A stretch of 64,000 bases of DNA from Nocardioides euryhalodurans (GCF_004564375.1 NZ_CP038267.1:1366501-1430500); one strand, 5' to 3'. Positions 28,648 to 37,345 are shown, counted from the first letter of the stretch. Notes: generated by a model from the letters alone, not told the origin. Numbers and translations: made by a program.

Positions 28648-30048
28648 TCAGCCCAGGCCGGGGCGCACGCTGGGGACCAGCGCGGTGCGGACGAGGTCAC
28701 CCACGGGCACCACCGTCGCGCCGTTGCCGGTCGTGACGACCGACGCCGCCACCGACGTACGCCGGGGCGTGATCCGGACCAGGCTGGTGCCCTCCGGGAG
28801 GTCGATCGCCCCGCCGGAGCCCTCCGTCAGCTCGAGGCGCTCCTCGCCGAGCGACCGGCCGTCGTCGAAGGACTCCACCACCACGACCCCGGCCCCGGCA
28901 GCACCGGCGAGCCTCACCGAGGACTCCCCCGGCGGCACCAGCGCGGTCATCGGCGCACCGACGGCGACCACGGGTGCGGCGTGCACGAGGTCGTCCTCGA
29001 CGACCGACGACAGCCCGGAGGTCACCGGCGTGGAGCTGGTCACCTGGAGCCCGAGCGCGCCGTCGGGGATCTGGCGGCGCAGCTGGTCGGTGAGGGTCAC
29101 GGTCTCGACCGTGCCGGGGGCGACCGCGATCTCCTCCTGGCCCTCCGGGACGAACGACGCGTCCGCGGTGACGATGCGTACCTCGACCCGGGCCTCGTCC
29201 TCACCGGGGTTGGCGAGCGTGAGGGTGTCCTCCCCCTCGCCACCGACGAGGCCGAGCAGCAGCTGCTCGGTCACCGGCTCCACGGTCGACGGCAACCAGT
29301 CGCGGGTGGCCTCGCGGGTGCCGAGCTCCGGGACCTCGTCGGCCATCGTGGCGCCGAGCCGGCCCCGGGAGACGACGACCTGGATCGTCAGCTCGCTACG
29401 GGTCGGCACCGCCTGGGCCAGGTCGACCGAGACCGTCCGTCCGCCCTGGACCGTGAGACCGCGCAGCTCGGGGACGTCGATCGGACCGTTGCGGCCGAGG
29501 ACCGTGACGTCGGCGACGGCCGGGCCCGCGTCGGGGTTGGCGAGCTCCAGGACCGAGGCGTGGTCGGCGTCCGCGCCGACGCCGGTGAACCACGAGGTCG
29601 GTCGCGGCACCGGGCACTCGGTGGCCGCGAGCCCCTCGGGCTGGAAGCGGGAGGCCAGCAGCTGGGCCGCGACCGCACCCTGCGCGCGGACGAAGGCCGC
29701 GTCGTCCCGGCCGGTCAGCGGGGTCACTGCGTCGGAGCGCAGCTCGACGTCGCTCGGCTCGCCGTTGCCGTCGTCGATCTCGGCCGTGCCGTCGTCCAGC
29801 TCACCGGCGGGCGCCACGGCGAGCTCGGCGTCGGCGGCGAGGGCGGGCGGGCAGACCAGGTCGGCCTGGACCACCGGCACCTCCTCGGCCGCCTGCCCGA
29901 CGGCCACCTCGGCCTCGGGCTGCACCAGCGCGAGCGCCCCCACCGTGAGCAGCGGCAGCAGCACGGCCAGCAGCGCGGTGGGGCTGAACCTCCGCCGGGC
30001 GGCGGTACGGCGGCCGGCCGGCTCGGGCGTAGGTGTCTGGTCGGTCAT
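28648..30048 (-). CDS. DUF5719 membrane-anchored protein
   Basis: A 466-residue protein. A short cytoplasmic tail and one membrane segment (~residues 26-46, LLAVLLPLLTVGALALV) precede a large extracellular beta-rich region of repeated Ig-like blocks. It matches the DUF5719 family as I recall it, usually encoded right after a large GT2 glycosyltransferase. Start codon overlaps the stop of that gene by four bases. Role unknown; probably assists the partner in building or exporting a surface glycan. Confidence 0.78.
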   Translation of the reverse strand: MTDQTPTPEPAGRRTAARRRFSPTALLAVLLPLLTVGALALVQPEAEVAVGQAAEEVPVVQADLVCPPALAADAELAVAPAGELDDGTAEIDDGNGEPSDVELRSDAVTPLTGRDDAAFVRAQGAVAAQLLASRFQPEGLAATECPVPRPTSWFTGVGADADHASVLELANPDAGPAVADVTVLGRNGPIDVPELRGLTVQGGRTVSVDLAQAVPTRSELTIQVVVSRGRLGATMADEVPELGTREATRDWLPSTVEPVTEQLLLGLVGGEGEDTLTLANPGEDEARVEVRIVTADASFVPEGQEEIAVAPGTVETVTLTDQLRRQIPDGALGLQVTSSTPVTSGLSSVVEDDLVHAAPVVAVGAPMTALVPPGESSVRLAGAAGAGVVVVESFDDGRSLGEERLELTEGSGGAIDLPEGTSLVRITPRRTSVAASVVTTGNGATVVPVGDLVRTALVPSVRPGLG

Positions 30049-32861
30049 CGGCGCTCCTGTCCCTGGCTCGGCGCGCAGAGGACCAGGACGGCGACGATCG
30101 CCAGTCCCTGCAGGACCAGCAGCGCGGTCCGTGTCCACGACGTCCCGCCCTCGACCGCGGCCTCCTCGACCGGCTCGGACACGCGCCAGGCGCGGGTCTC
30201 GCGGTTCTCGGCACTGGCCTGCTCGAGCCCGGTCGTCGCGTCGAGCACCGCGGCGACGTTGCCGTCGGCGGGCTCCGGCAGGACGACGTACTCGATGCCG
30301 TGGCCGGGCATGGTGTCGACGGCGCCGGACGCCGGGGAGGACACCATCTCACCCACCGCGTCGTTCAGGTCCTGGTCGGCCTGCATCAGGCCGTCGATCT
30401 CGTCCTCGCCCACGGTGAGGCCGTCCTCGCGCAGCACCGACCAGGTGAGCCCGGACTGCACGTCGCCGCGGACGACGAGGATGCCGTGGGAGGGGCCGAG
30501 GGCCGCGCTCTGCATCATGTACGCCGGGATGCCGGTGTCACGGGTGTCGTCGAGCTCTCCGGGGCCGTAGACCACGAACCACCCGAGCCCGACCACCGGC
30601 ACGACCGCGGCCACCGCCACCACCGCGGCGACCGCGCGGCGTCGCCAGGTGTGGTCGGAGCTCGCGCGGACCGCACCCTGGGCGGCGATCACCGCACCGA
30701 CCACGAAGGCCGCCTGGATGACCACCACCAGGAAGCCGAGCCCGGCCGCCGTGGTGACGGCGTCGCGCTCGAAGGTCAGCAGGCCCAGCCCGGCGGCGAC
30801 CAGCGCTGCCGCGAGGGCCACGACCCAGCAGACGAGCACCGGCACACGGGTTCGGACGGGCACGAGGGCGAGCACCGCCACCGCGAGCAGCAGCAGCCCG
30901 AGCCAGGCCGGTGCCCCGGCGTCGCCGAGGTGTCCGGTGACGAGGTCGCTGAAGGTCACGGTCGCCATCGGCAGCCGTCCGGTGTCGAGCGCCAGCGCGG
31001 CGGCCGAGCCGCTGGTCAGGGCCGGCAGCCACCAGGGCGCCAGCAGCACGGGCGGGCAGACGAGCGCGACCGCAGGCGGGCCCCAGGCCGAGCGGTGACG
31101 CATGCCACGGCTGATCCAGAAGCCCGCGCCCATCACGAGCACGGCGAGCACCAGCGAGAACCAGTAGGCCAGCGGCGCGAAGGCGGCGCCGAGGGTCAGC
31201 AGCAGGCCGGTGCGCCACGCGGCGCGCCAGCGTCGGTCGGCGTCGGGGTCGGCGAAGCCGAGGGCGGCGTGGGCGAGCCAGGGCAGCAGCGTGACCAGCA
31301 CGACCACGCCGAGCCGGCCGAGCCCCCACGCGCCGCTGGCCGCCGAGACGAGCGCGTAGGTGACCGCGCCGAGGAACAGCAGCCAGGCGGGCGGACCCTG
31401 CGGGTCGAGCAGCCGCCCGACCACGCGCAGGAAGCGCCAGGCCCCCCAGAACGACAGCGGCACGGCGAGCACCAGCAGCAGGCTGATGGTGGCGGTGGGG
31501 CCCACGAGCGAGCCGAGCAGCGCCAGCGGAAGGACGTACGCCGGGGCGGGCACGTCGGTTCCCTGGCCCAGCGGGTGGCGGGCGTCGACGTACAGCTGCC
31601 ACCACTGGGAGGCCGACTCGGGAGCCGGGGCGAGCGCGCCGCCGACGACGGTGCCGAAGGCCTCCCGGGCCCCGACCAGCGCGAGCAGCACGAAGAGCAC
31701 CCCGCCCAGGGCGACGGGGTTGGTGAAGAACCGGGCGAGCACGCCCTGGTCGGCGGCGAACGGGTCGTCCTCCGAGGCGACGGGCAGCGGCCGGCCGCTG
31801 GCCATCCGCCGCCGTTCGGCCACGTCGGCCGCCTGGTTGGTCAGTGCGGCAGCGAGGTCGCTGACGAAGTCGAGGCCGTGCCGGTAGGGCACCCACCACG
31901 GCGACAGCAGCGGGCGTACGTCGACGGCCTGGTCCGGCTGCCGCGCGGCCCGGTCCCGGCGTGCCCGACGCACGACGCGGGGGCTGCCGTAGAGCGAGAC
32001 CAGCGCCGCCAGCTCGTCGAGCGCCTGCCCGACCTGGCGGACCAGGAGGAACCCGATCATCCGCACGAACGTGCCGAGCGCCAGTCGCACCACGCGCCAC
32101 GGGAGCGCACGGCCCGACGAGTTCGCCAGCAGCGTGTAGAGCGCGGCCCGACGCTCCTGGTAGTGGATGTGGCGCCCGGTCAGGGGGGTGCGCCGGACGC
32201 CGCGGTGGGCCGCCTCGGCGTGGAAGACGACGGCCTCCGGGACGATCAGGGTGCGGTGCCCGGCAGCGGCTGCGCGCCAGCCGAAGTCGATGTCGTTGCC
32301 GAACACCGGCATCTGCTCGTCGAAGCCGCCGAGCTCCTCCAGCACCGTGCGTCGCACCAGCATGCCCGCGGTGTTGACCGCCAGCACGGGCAGCGTGTCG
32401 TCGTGCTGGCCCTGGTCGTACTCACCGCGCTCGAGCCCGGTCTCGCGCCGGCCGGTGCCGGAGATGGTGACCCCCAGCTCGAGCAGCCGCCGCAGCGAGG
32501 GCCACTCACGCAGCTTGGGGCCGAGGATGTCGGCGCCGGGGTCGTCGGCCGCGGCGGCCAGGAGCGCCTCGAGGGCGCCGGGGTCCGGCGTGGAGTCGTC
32601 GTGGAGCAGCCAGACCCAGTCGGCGTCGGAGGCCTGTTCGAGCCCGAGCCGGACGGCCTGCGGGTAGCCGGTCGCGCCGGAGGTGGTGACCACCTCGCCG
32701 AACGCCGCGTCGAGCAGCGCTGCGCTGTCGTCCTTGCTGCCGGTGTCGACGGCGACGACGCGGTCGACGGGCACCCGCTGGGAGCGGATCCCGTCGATGA
32801 CGGTCGGCAGCCAGCGAGAGCCGTCATGACTGACGACGAGGGCGACGACCGTGGCTGACAC
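30045..32861 (-). CDS. Large polytopic family-2 glycosyltransferase
   Basis: A 938-residue protein. Residues ~1-260 are a GT-A family-2 domain: LVVSHDGSRWLPTVIDGI, the nucleotide-binding VDTGSKDDS, and catalytic-site DDS in WLLHDDSTP, with FGNDIDFGWRAAAAG. The remaining ~650 residues carry about twelve membrane helices and a terminal soluble segment. It probably transfers a sugar to a lipid or polymer at the membrane. A TAGTGT -10 ends eight bases before the GTG used here, favouring it over a GTG 12 bp upstream that lies inside the promoter. GDP-mannose genes around it suggest a mannosyl donor, not proven. Confidence 0.82.
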   Translation of the reverse strand: MSATVVALVVSHDGSRWLPTVIDGIRSQRVPVDRVVAVDTGSKDDSAALLDAAFGEVVTTSGATGYPQAVRLGLEQASDADWVWLLHDDSTPDPGALEALLAAAADDPGADILGPKLREWPSLRRLLELGVTISGTGRRETGLERGEYDQGQHDDTLPVLAVNTAGMLVRRTVLEELGGFDEQMPVFGNDIDFGWRAAAAGHRTLIVPEAVVFHAEAAHRGVRRTPLTGRHIHYQERRAALYTLLANSSGRALPWRVVRLALGTFVRMIGFLLVRQVGQALDELAALVSLYGSPRVVRRARRDRAARQPDQAVDVRPLLSPWWVPYRHGLDFVSDLAAALTNQAADVAERRRMASGRPLPVASEDDPFAADQGVLARFFTNPVALGGVLFVLLALVGAREAFGTVVGGALAPAPESASQWWQLYVDARHPLGQGTDVPAPAYVLPLALLGSLVGPTATISLLLVLAVPLSFWGAWRFLRVVGRLLDPQGPPAWLLFLGAVTYALVSAASGAWGLGRLGVVVLVTLLPWLAHAALGFADPDADRRWRAAWRTGLLLTLGAAFAPLAYWFSLVLAVLVMGAGFWISRGMRHRSAWGPPAVALVCPPVLLAPWWLPALTSGSAAALALDTGRLPMATVTFSDLVTGHLGDAGAPAWLGLLLLAVAVLALVPVRTRVPVLVCWVVALAAALVAAGLGLLTFERDAVTTAAGLGFLVVVIQAAFVVGAVIAAQGAVRASSDHTWRRRAVAAVVAVAAVVPVVGLGWFVVYGPGELDDTRDTGIPAYMMQSAALGPSHGILVVRGDVQSGLTWSVLREDGLTVGEDEIDGLMQADQDLNDAVGEMVSSPASGAVDTMPGHGIEYVVLPEPADGNVAAVLDATTGLEQASAENRETRAWRVSEPVEEAAVEGGTSWTRTALLVLQGLAIVAVLVLCAPSQGQERR

Positions 32862-32869
32862 GGCAGATG

Positions 32870-32875
32870 ACACTA
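32870..32875 (-). promoter_or_regulatory. -10 element, leaderless-type, for the large GT2 gene
   Basis: TAGTGT, eight bases before the GTG at 32861. Confidence 0.5.
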
Positions 32876-32967
32876 ACGGGGAAGGCCCCGGTCACCGAAT
32901 GCGCGGGTCCGGCGTGCTCCCGGGAGGTCGTCCGGGCTGGTGGGATGCGGTCCCTGACGACCTCGGA

Positions 32968-33222
32968 TCAGACCGCGCGCTTCTTCAGCTTGCGACGCTC
33001 CCGCTCGGACAGACCGCCCCAGATGCCGAAGCGCTCGTCGTTCATCAGTGCGTACTCGAGGCAGTCGCCCCGAACCTCGCACGTCAGGCAGACCTTCTTG
33101 GCCTCCCTGGTGGATCCGCCCTTCTCGGGGAAGAACGCCTCGGGGTCGGTCTGCGCGCACAGTGCACGCTCCTGCCAACCCGCTTCTTCGGCGTCCCCGT
33201 CGAGGAGAAGTAGTTCTCTCAC
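32968..33222 (-). CDS. whiB2: WhiB2-type Fe-S regulator
   Basis: An 84-residue WhiB-like protein. Four Cys (residues 22, 45, 48, 54) bind a [4Fe-4S] cluster in the pattern ALCAQTD ... KKVCLTCEVRGDCLEY; the FGIWGGLSERERRKL turn and basic tail follow. Sequence and location beside fbiA match WhiB of Streptomyces and WhiB2/WhmD of mycobacteria, which control septation with WhiA-type partners. The GTG is the last in-frame start before the conserved part and lacks a strong ribosome-binding site. A canonical promoter ~150 bp upstream implies a long leader. Confidence 0.93.
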   Translation of the reverse strand: MRELLLLDGDAEEAGWQERALCAQTDPEAFFPEKGGSTREAKKVCLTCEVRGDCLEYALMNDERFGIWGGLSERERRKLKKRAV

Positions 33223-33337
33223 GGCACTCGCCCTTTCGACCCGGACACCCCCGTTCGTCGGATCCTGCGACCCGTCGAGCGGGAGTGTGACCACTGTTCC
33301 CTTGCCATCCCCCCGTGTCCTGGACCCCTGACGGAGC

Positions 33338-33351
33338 CTGTTCCAGAACAG
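33338..33351. promoter_or_regulatory. Perfect inverted repeat in the whiB2 leader
   Basis: CTGTTC-CA-GAACAG, 6-bp arms with a 2-bp centre, placed just downstream of the expected whiB2 transcription start. It could be an operator. It is not a LexA box, which has the half-sites the other way round (GAAC...GTTC). Confidence 0.45.
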
Positions 33352-33369
33352 CTGAAGAACACTGTGGGA

Positions 33370-33399
33370 ATTACACGCCTGTCGTACACCGAAAGTCAA
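33370..33399 (-). promoter_or_regulatory. Sigma70-type promoter of whiB2
   Basis: On the minus strand, TTGACT and TGTAAT are separated by 18 bp, one of the few near-consensus pairs in the window. Transcription would start ~140-145 bases before the whiB2 GTG, leaving a long untranslated leader. Confidence 0.65.
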
Positions 33400-33466
33400 C
33401 CCTGCATCTGGTATGGCCGCACAACCACCCGAACGGACTATTGACGGTGTACGGCAGGCTGATGCC

Positions 33467-34477
33467 ATGCGGCAGATCACAGTGCTCTCCGGAGGCACAG
33501 GCGGCGCGAAGTTCATCCGCGGGCTCCGTCACGGGATCGTCTCCGGCACCCTACCGGGGGTGCCCACGGACGCCGAGGTGACGGTCGTCGGCAACACCGC
33601 CGACGACTGGTGGATCCACGGCCTGAAGGTCTGCCCCGACCTCGACACCGTGATGTACACCCTCGGCGACGGCCTCGACACCGACCGCGGCTGGGGTCGC
33701 CGTGGGGAGACCTGGCACCTCAACGAGGAGCTGGCGGCGTACGGCGTCGACCGCACCTGGTTCGGGCTGGGCGACCGCGACCTGGCCACCCACCTGGTCC
33801 GCACCGAGATGCTGGAGGCGGGCTACCCGCTCTCCCAGGTCACCGAGGCGCTGTGCCGACGCTGGCTCCCCGACGACGCAGCCGGACGCGTCCGGCTGCT
33901 GCCGATGACCGACGACCGGGTCGAGACCCACGTCGCCGTGCCCGACCCGGAGGCCCCGAGCGGTCGCCGGGTGGTGCACCTGCAGGAGTACTGGGTCCGG
34001 CTGCGCGGCGAGGTCCCGGCCGAGACGGTCGTGGTCGTCGGCCAGGACGACTGCTCCCCCGCCCCCGGCGTGGTCGAGGCGATCACCGGCGCCGACCTGG
34101 TCGTGCTGCCGCCGTCCAACCCGGTGGTCTCCGTCGGCACCATCCTCGGGGTGCCGGGCATCCGTGACGCCGTGGCGGCCACCACCGCCCCCGTGGTCGG
34201 CGTCTCCCCCATCGTCGGCGGCCGCCACGTGCGCGGCATGGCGCAGCAGATGCTCGCGGCGATCGGGGTCGAGGTCAGCGCCGAGGCCGTCGGACGCCAC
34301 TACGGGTCCCGCCGCGCCGAGGGCGTGCTCGACGGCTGGCTGGTCGACGAGGCCGACGCCGGCGCCGTGGCCGGGCTGCAGCAGGCCGGGCTGCGCGCGG
34401 CCGCCGTACCGCTGATGATGACCGACGACGACGCCACGGCCGCGATGGCGGCGGCGGCCGTCGAGCTCGTCCGGTGA
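33467..34477 (+). CDS. fbiA: 2-phospho-L-lactate/PEP transferase, F420 synthesis
   Basis: A 336-residue CofD/FbiA. It begins MRQITVLSGGTGGAKFIRGL, the family's glycine-rich start, followed by VVGNTADDWWIHGLKVCPDLDT, LGDRDLATHLVRTEML and LPPSNPVVSVGTIL. It joins the phospholactate or phosphoenolpyruvate moiety to the deazaflavin Fo, making (dehydro-)F420-0. ATG chosen because the family starts here. Divergent from whiB2, as in mycobacteria; followed with a 4-bp overlap by fbiB. Confidence 0.95.
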   Translation: MRQITVLSGGTGGAKFIRGLRHGIVSGTLPGVPTDAEVTVVGNTADDWWIHGLKVCPDLDTVMYTLGDGLDTDRGWGRRGETWHLNEELAAYGVDRTWFGLGDRDLATHLVRTEMLEAGYPLSQVTEALCRRWLPDDAAGRVRLLPMTDDRVETHVAVPDPEAPSGRRVVHLQEYWVRLRGEVPAETVVVVGQDDCSPAPGVVEAITGADLVVLPPSNPVVSVGTILGVPGIRDAVAATTAPVVGVSPIVGGRHVRGMAQQMLAAIGVEVSAEAVGRHYGSRRAEGVLDGWLVDEADAGAVAGLQQAGLRAAAVPLMMTDDDATAAMAAAAVELVR

Positions 34478-35418
34478 CCCGGCTGGAGGTCCTCGCCCCC
34501 GACGGGATCGGCGAGGTCCGCGCCGGCGACGACCTCGCCGCCCTGCTCACCGCGCTGACCACGCTCGAGGACGGCGACGTCGTGCTCGTGACGAGCAAGG
34601 TCGTGGCCAAGGCCGAGGGTCGGGTGGTGCCCGGGACCCGCGAGGACGCCCTGGCCGGCGAGACGGCGCGGGTGGTCGCCCGCCGCGGACCCACCACGAT
34701 CGTGCGGACGCACCACGGGCTGACCCTGGCCGCCGCCGGGATCGACGCCTCCAACGTCGCGGCCGGCCACGTCGTGCTGCTCCCGGAGGACCCCGACGCC
34801 TCGGCCCGCCGGCTCCGCGAACGCCTCGCCGCGCTGACCGGCCGGACCGTCGCCGTGGTCGTCACCGACACCGCCGGCCGGGCCTGGCGCCACGGCCAGA
34901 CCGACCTGGCCGTCGGCGCCGCGGGCCTGCAGGTCATGGAGGAGTACGCCGGCCGTCGCGACCACCACGGCAACGACCTCGTCGTCACCGCCCCGGCCGT
35001 CGCCGACGAGCTCGCGGGTGCCGCCGAGCTCGTCCAGGGCAAGCTCGGCGGCCGGCCGTTCGCCGTCGTGCGTGGCCGGGCCGACCTGGTGCTGCCGGCC
35101 GAGGACCACGGGCCGGGGGCGGTCGCGCTGGTGCGCGAGGAGGACCAGGACATGTTCGGCTTCGGGGCGCGGGAGGCCGTGGTCCGGGCGCTCACCGCCG
35201 ACCCCGCGGACCGGGGCGGGTTCGGCGCCCCGGCACCGCGTGACGACCTCGCCGAGGCGGTCGGGCTCGTGACCGGCGTACGCCCGACGGAGGAGGGCGA
35301 CGGCCTCGCGTGCGCCGGAGCCGCGGAGGTGCTGCGAGCACTGGCGTTCGCCCACGGCTGGGAGGTCGGCCCGACCGAATCCGGAGGCATGACCGTGCTG
35401 CTCCCCTCCGGTCCGTAG
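34474..35418 (+). CDS. fbiB: Coenzyme F420:L-glutamate ligase (CofE-type, no nitroreductase domain)
   Basis: A 314-residue protein. The CofE domain fills ~1-250: VVLVTSKVVAKAEGRVV, TIVRTHHGLTLAAAGIDASNV, VVVTDTAGRAWRHGQTD. It adds glutamates to F420-0. In Mycobacterium tuberculosis FbiB a ~200-residue FMN-binding nitroreductase domain follows and reduces dehydro-F420-0; here only ~65 extra residues remain (AREAVVRALTADPADRGG ... GGMTVLLPSGP), too short for that fold. The GTG start overlaps the fbiA stop (GTGA). The reductase must be elsewhere if dehydro-F420-0 is the intermediate. Confidence 0.9.
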   Translation: MTRLEVLAPDGIGEVRAGDDLAALLTALTTLEDGDVVLVTSKVVAKAEGRVVPGTREDALAGETARVVARRGPTTIVRTHHGLTLAAAGIDASNVAAGHVVLLPEDPDASARRLRERLAALTGRTVAVVVTDTAGRAWRHGQTDLAVGAAGLQVMEEYAGRRDHHGNDLVVTAPAVADELAGAAELVQGKLGGRPFAVVRGRADLVLPAEDHGPGAVALVREEDQDMFGFGAREAVVRALTADPADRGGFGAPAPRDDLAEAVGLVTGVRPTEEGDGLACAGAAEVLRALAFAHGWEVGPTESGGMTVLLPSGP

Positions 35419-35421
35419 ACT
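35416..35421 (+). promoter_or_regulatory. Possible -10 element of the DUF3105 gene, overlapping the fbiB stop
   Basis: TAGACT includes the TAG stop of fbiB and would give a leader of ~40 nt before the DUF3105 GTG, with its own ribosome-binding site. Confidence 0.35.
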
Positions 35422-35470
35422 CTGCCCGACGTCCCCCGATCACACGAGTCCCAGACGAGGTAGCCGCACC

Positions 35471-36238
35471 GTGGCCAAGCCCGCCAAGTCCAAGTCCACG
35501 AAGTCGACCAAGGCCGAGAAGTCCGAGCGCCAGGCCAAGATCGACGCGATCCGCAGCCAGCAGAAGGGCTCGGAGCGTCGTCGTGGCTTCATGATCGTCG
35601 GCGTGTGCGCCGTGATCGCGCTGCTGATCGTCGCCTACCCGATCTACGGGATCATCTCCGACCGGCAGGCCCTCACGGAGTTCGAGGACATGAACCTCCA
35701 GTCGATCGGCGCCCCCGCGTCGGCGTGCCAGGACGTCGAGACCAAGACCGCCACGGGCAGCCAGGACCACGTCTCGCCCGGCACCGACATCCCCTACGAG
35801 GACGCGCCGCCGGCCTACGGCACCCACTACGACGTCTGGGACGGGATCGAGCGCAAGTTCTACGCCGCCGGTGACCGGCCCGACGTGGGCGAGCTGGTCC
35901 ACAACCTCGAGCACGGCTACACGCTGCTCTGGTACGACGAGACCATCGCCGACGACGACGAGGCCCTCGACACCCTGCGTGGCCTGTCCTCGAAGTTCAC
36001 CGACGACGACAACTTCCGCAACAAGTTCAAGGTCGTCCCGTGGACGTCCGAGGACGGCGGCGCCTTCCCCGAGGGCCAGCACATCGCGATGACCCACTGG
36101 TCGGTCGGCGGCGACGGTGACCCGTCGGGCGAGCAGACGGGCGTCTGGCAGTACTGCTCCGAGCCCAGCGGCGCGGCGCTCGAGGACTTCATGACCGAGT
36201 ACCCCTACACCGACTCCCCGGAGCCGGACGCCATCTGA
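35471..36238 (+). CDS. DUF3105 membrane-anchored protein
   Basis: A 255-residue protein with a Lys/Ser-rich cytoplasmic start (AKPAKSKSTKSTKAEKSER), one membrane helix (~residues 40-60), and an outward DUF3105 domain with PPAYGTHYDVWDG and the HNLEHGYTLLWYD motif, whose two His and Glu look like a metal site. Function unknown. The GTG follows ACGAGGTAG. It may be read with the F420 genes or from the nearby -10. A strong stem-loop begins 28 bp after its stop, inside the convergent manC. Confidence 0.85.
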   Translation: MAKPAKSKSTKSTKAEKSERQAKIDAIRSQQKGSERRRGFMIVGVCAVIALLIVAYPIYGIISDRQALTEFEDMNLQSIGAPASACQDVETKTATGSQDHVSPGTDIPYEDAPPAYGTHYDVWDGIERKFYAAGDRPDVGELVHNLEHGYTLLWYDETIADDDEALDTLRGLSSKFTDDDNFRNKFKVVPWTSEDGGAFPEGQHIAMTHWSVGGDGDPSGEQTGVWQYCSEPSGAALEDFMTEYPYTDSPEPDAI

Positions 36239-36253
36239 CCAAGGGCGGACCGC

Positions 36254-37327
36254 TCAGAGCAGACCGTCGTGGCCGGACTCGCGGAGTCCGGCCACGACGT
36301 CCTTCACCTGCTGGGCGTGCTCGCGGGTCGTGACCAGCAGCGCGTCGGGGGTGTCCACGACGACCACGTCGTCGAGGCCGACCACGGCCACCACCCTCCC
36401 GGACCCGGGCACGACCAGGCCCGTGGCCCCATGTGCGCGCACCAGGTCGGCGTCGCCGAGCACCGTGAGCGCCCCGGTGTCCAGCAGCGACGCGAGGGAG
36501 TCGAAGTCACCGATGTCGTCCCAGCCGAGGTCGGCCGGGACCACCGCCACGCGCCCCGCCGCGGCCGCCGGCTCGGCCACCGCGTGGTCCACCGCGATCC
36601 TGGGCAGCAGCGGCCACAGCTCGGCCAGCCGCTCCGGCGACGCGGCGATCGTCCGGAGCCGCCCGGCGAAGTCGGGGTCCTGCTCGGCGAGCAGGTCCAG
36701 CAGCACGGTCGGCCGGGCGACGAACATGCCGGCGTTCCACCGGTGGTCGCCGCCGGTGAGGAGGCCCTCGGCCACCTCGGCGGTCGGCTTCTCCACGAAC
36801 GACGCCACCCGGTGGACGCCGTCGTGGCCGGGCAGCGCGTCCCCCAGCCTGATGTAGCCGAACCCGGTCGCCGCAGAGGTCGGCGTGATGCCCAGCGTCA
36901 CCAGCCACCCGTCGTACGCCGCGGCGACGGCCTGCCGCACGGCGGCCTCGAAGGCGCCGGTGTCGGCGATGACGTGGTCGGCGGCGAACGAGCCCATGAC
37001 CGCCTGGGGATCGCGCCGCTCGACCACCGCGGCGGCCAGGCCGATCGCGGCCATCGAGTCGCGGGGCGACGGCTCGGCGAGCACCGACCCGACCCCGAGG
37101 CCGGTGAGCTGCTCCCGGACCGCCTCGCGGTGCACCTCCCCCGTCACCACCAGCACCCGGTCGCCCGACAGCGGCGCGAGCCGGTCGACGGTCCCCTGCA
37201 GCAGCGACCGGCCGGTGCCGGTGAGGTCGTGGAGGAACTTCGGCGAGCCGCTGCGCGAGAGCGGCCACAGCCGGGTGCCGGCGCCGCCTGCCGGGATCAC
37301 GGACCAGAAGTGCTCGAGCGTCGGCAT
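36254..37327 (-). CDS. manC: Mannose-1-phosphate guanylyltransferase
   Basis: A 357-residue nucleotidyltransferase. The GDP-mannose pyrophosphorylase signature is in VIPAGGAGTRLWPLSRSGSPKFL; further landmarks are FAADHVIAD, GFGYIRLG, FVEKPTAEVAEGLL, WNAGMFVARP and WDDIGDFDSL. It converts mannose-1-P and GTP to GDP-mannose. There is no fused isomerase domain (the bifunctional type is ~470 aa). A TAGGGT -10 ends seven bases before the ATG, so the gene is probably leaderless. Convergent with the DUF3105 gene; its last codons form a 14-bp stem-loop. Confidence 0.93.
   Translation of the reverse strand: MPTLEHFWSVIPAGGAGTRLWPLSRSGSPKFLHDLTGTGRSLLQGTVDRLAPLSGDRVLVVTGEVHREAVREQLTGLGVGSVLAEPSPRDSMAAIGLAAAVVERRDPQAVMGSFAADHVIADTGAFEAAVRQAVAAAYDGWLVTLGITPTSAATGFGYIRLGDALPGHDGVHRVASFVEKPTAEVAEGLLTGGDHRWNAGMFVARPTVLLDLLAEQDPDFAGRLRTIAASPERLAELWPLLPRIAVDHAVAEPAAAAGRVAVVPADLGWDDIGDFDSLASLLDTGALTVLGDADLVRAHGATGLVVPGSGRVVAVVGLDDVVVVDTPDALLVTTREHAQQVKDVVAGLRESGHDGLL
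36266..36298 (+). terminator. 14-bp perfect stem-loop inside the manC 3' end
   Basis: GTCGTGGCCGGACT and its exact complement flank a 5-base loop (CGCGG). It is the strongest simple hairpin in the window. It starts 28 bp after the DUF3105 stop on the plus strand and lies entirely within the last codons of convergent manC (encoding around AGLRESGHDG). It can terminate the F420/DUF3105 transcript. As an inverted repeat it would also form in manC mRNA. Confidence 0.6.
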
Positions 37328-37334
37328 GGGTGGA

Positions 37335-37340
37335 ACCCTA
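37335..37340 (-). promoter_or_regulatory. -10 element, leaderless-type, for manC
   Basis: TAGGGT, seven bases before the manC ATG, within an 8-bp palindrome CCCTAGGG that also abuts the divergent gene's start. Confidence 0.55.
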
Positions 37341-37345
37341 GGGGG

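Noticed and set aside
33338..33351. LexA (SOS) box before whiB2
   Set aside because: The half-sites point the wrong way: GTTC..GAAC instead of GAAC..GTTC, with a 2-base rather than 4-base centre.
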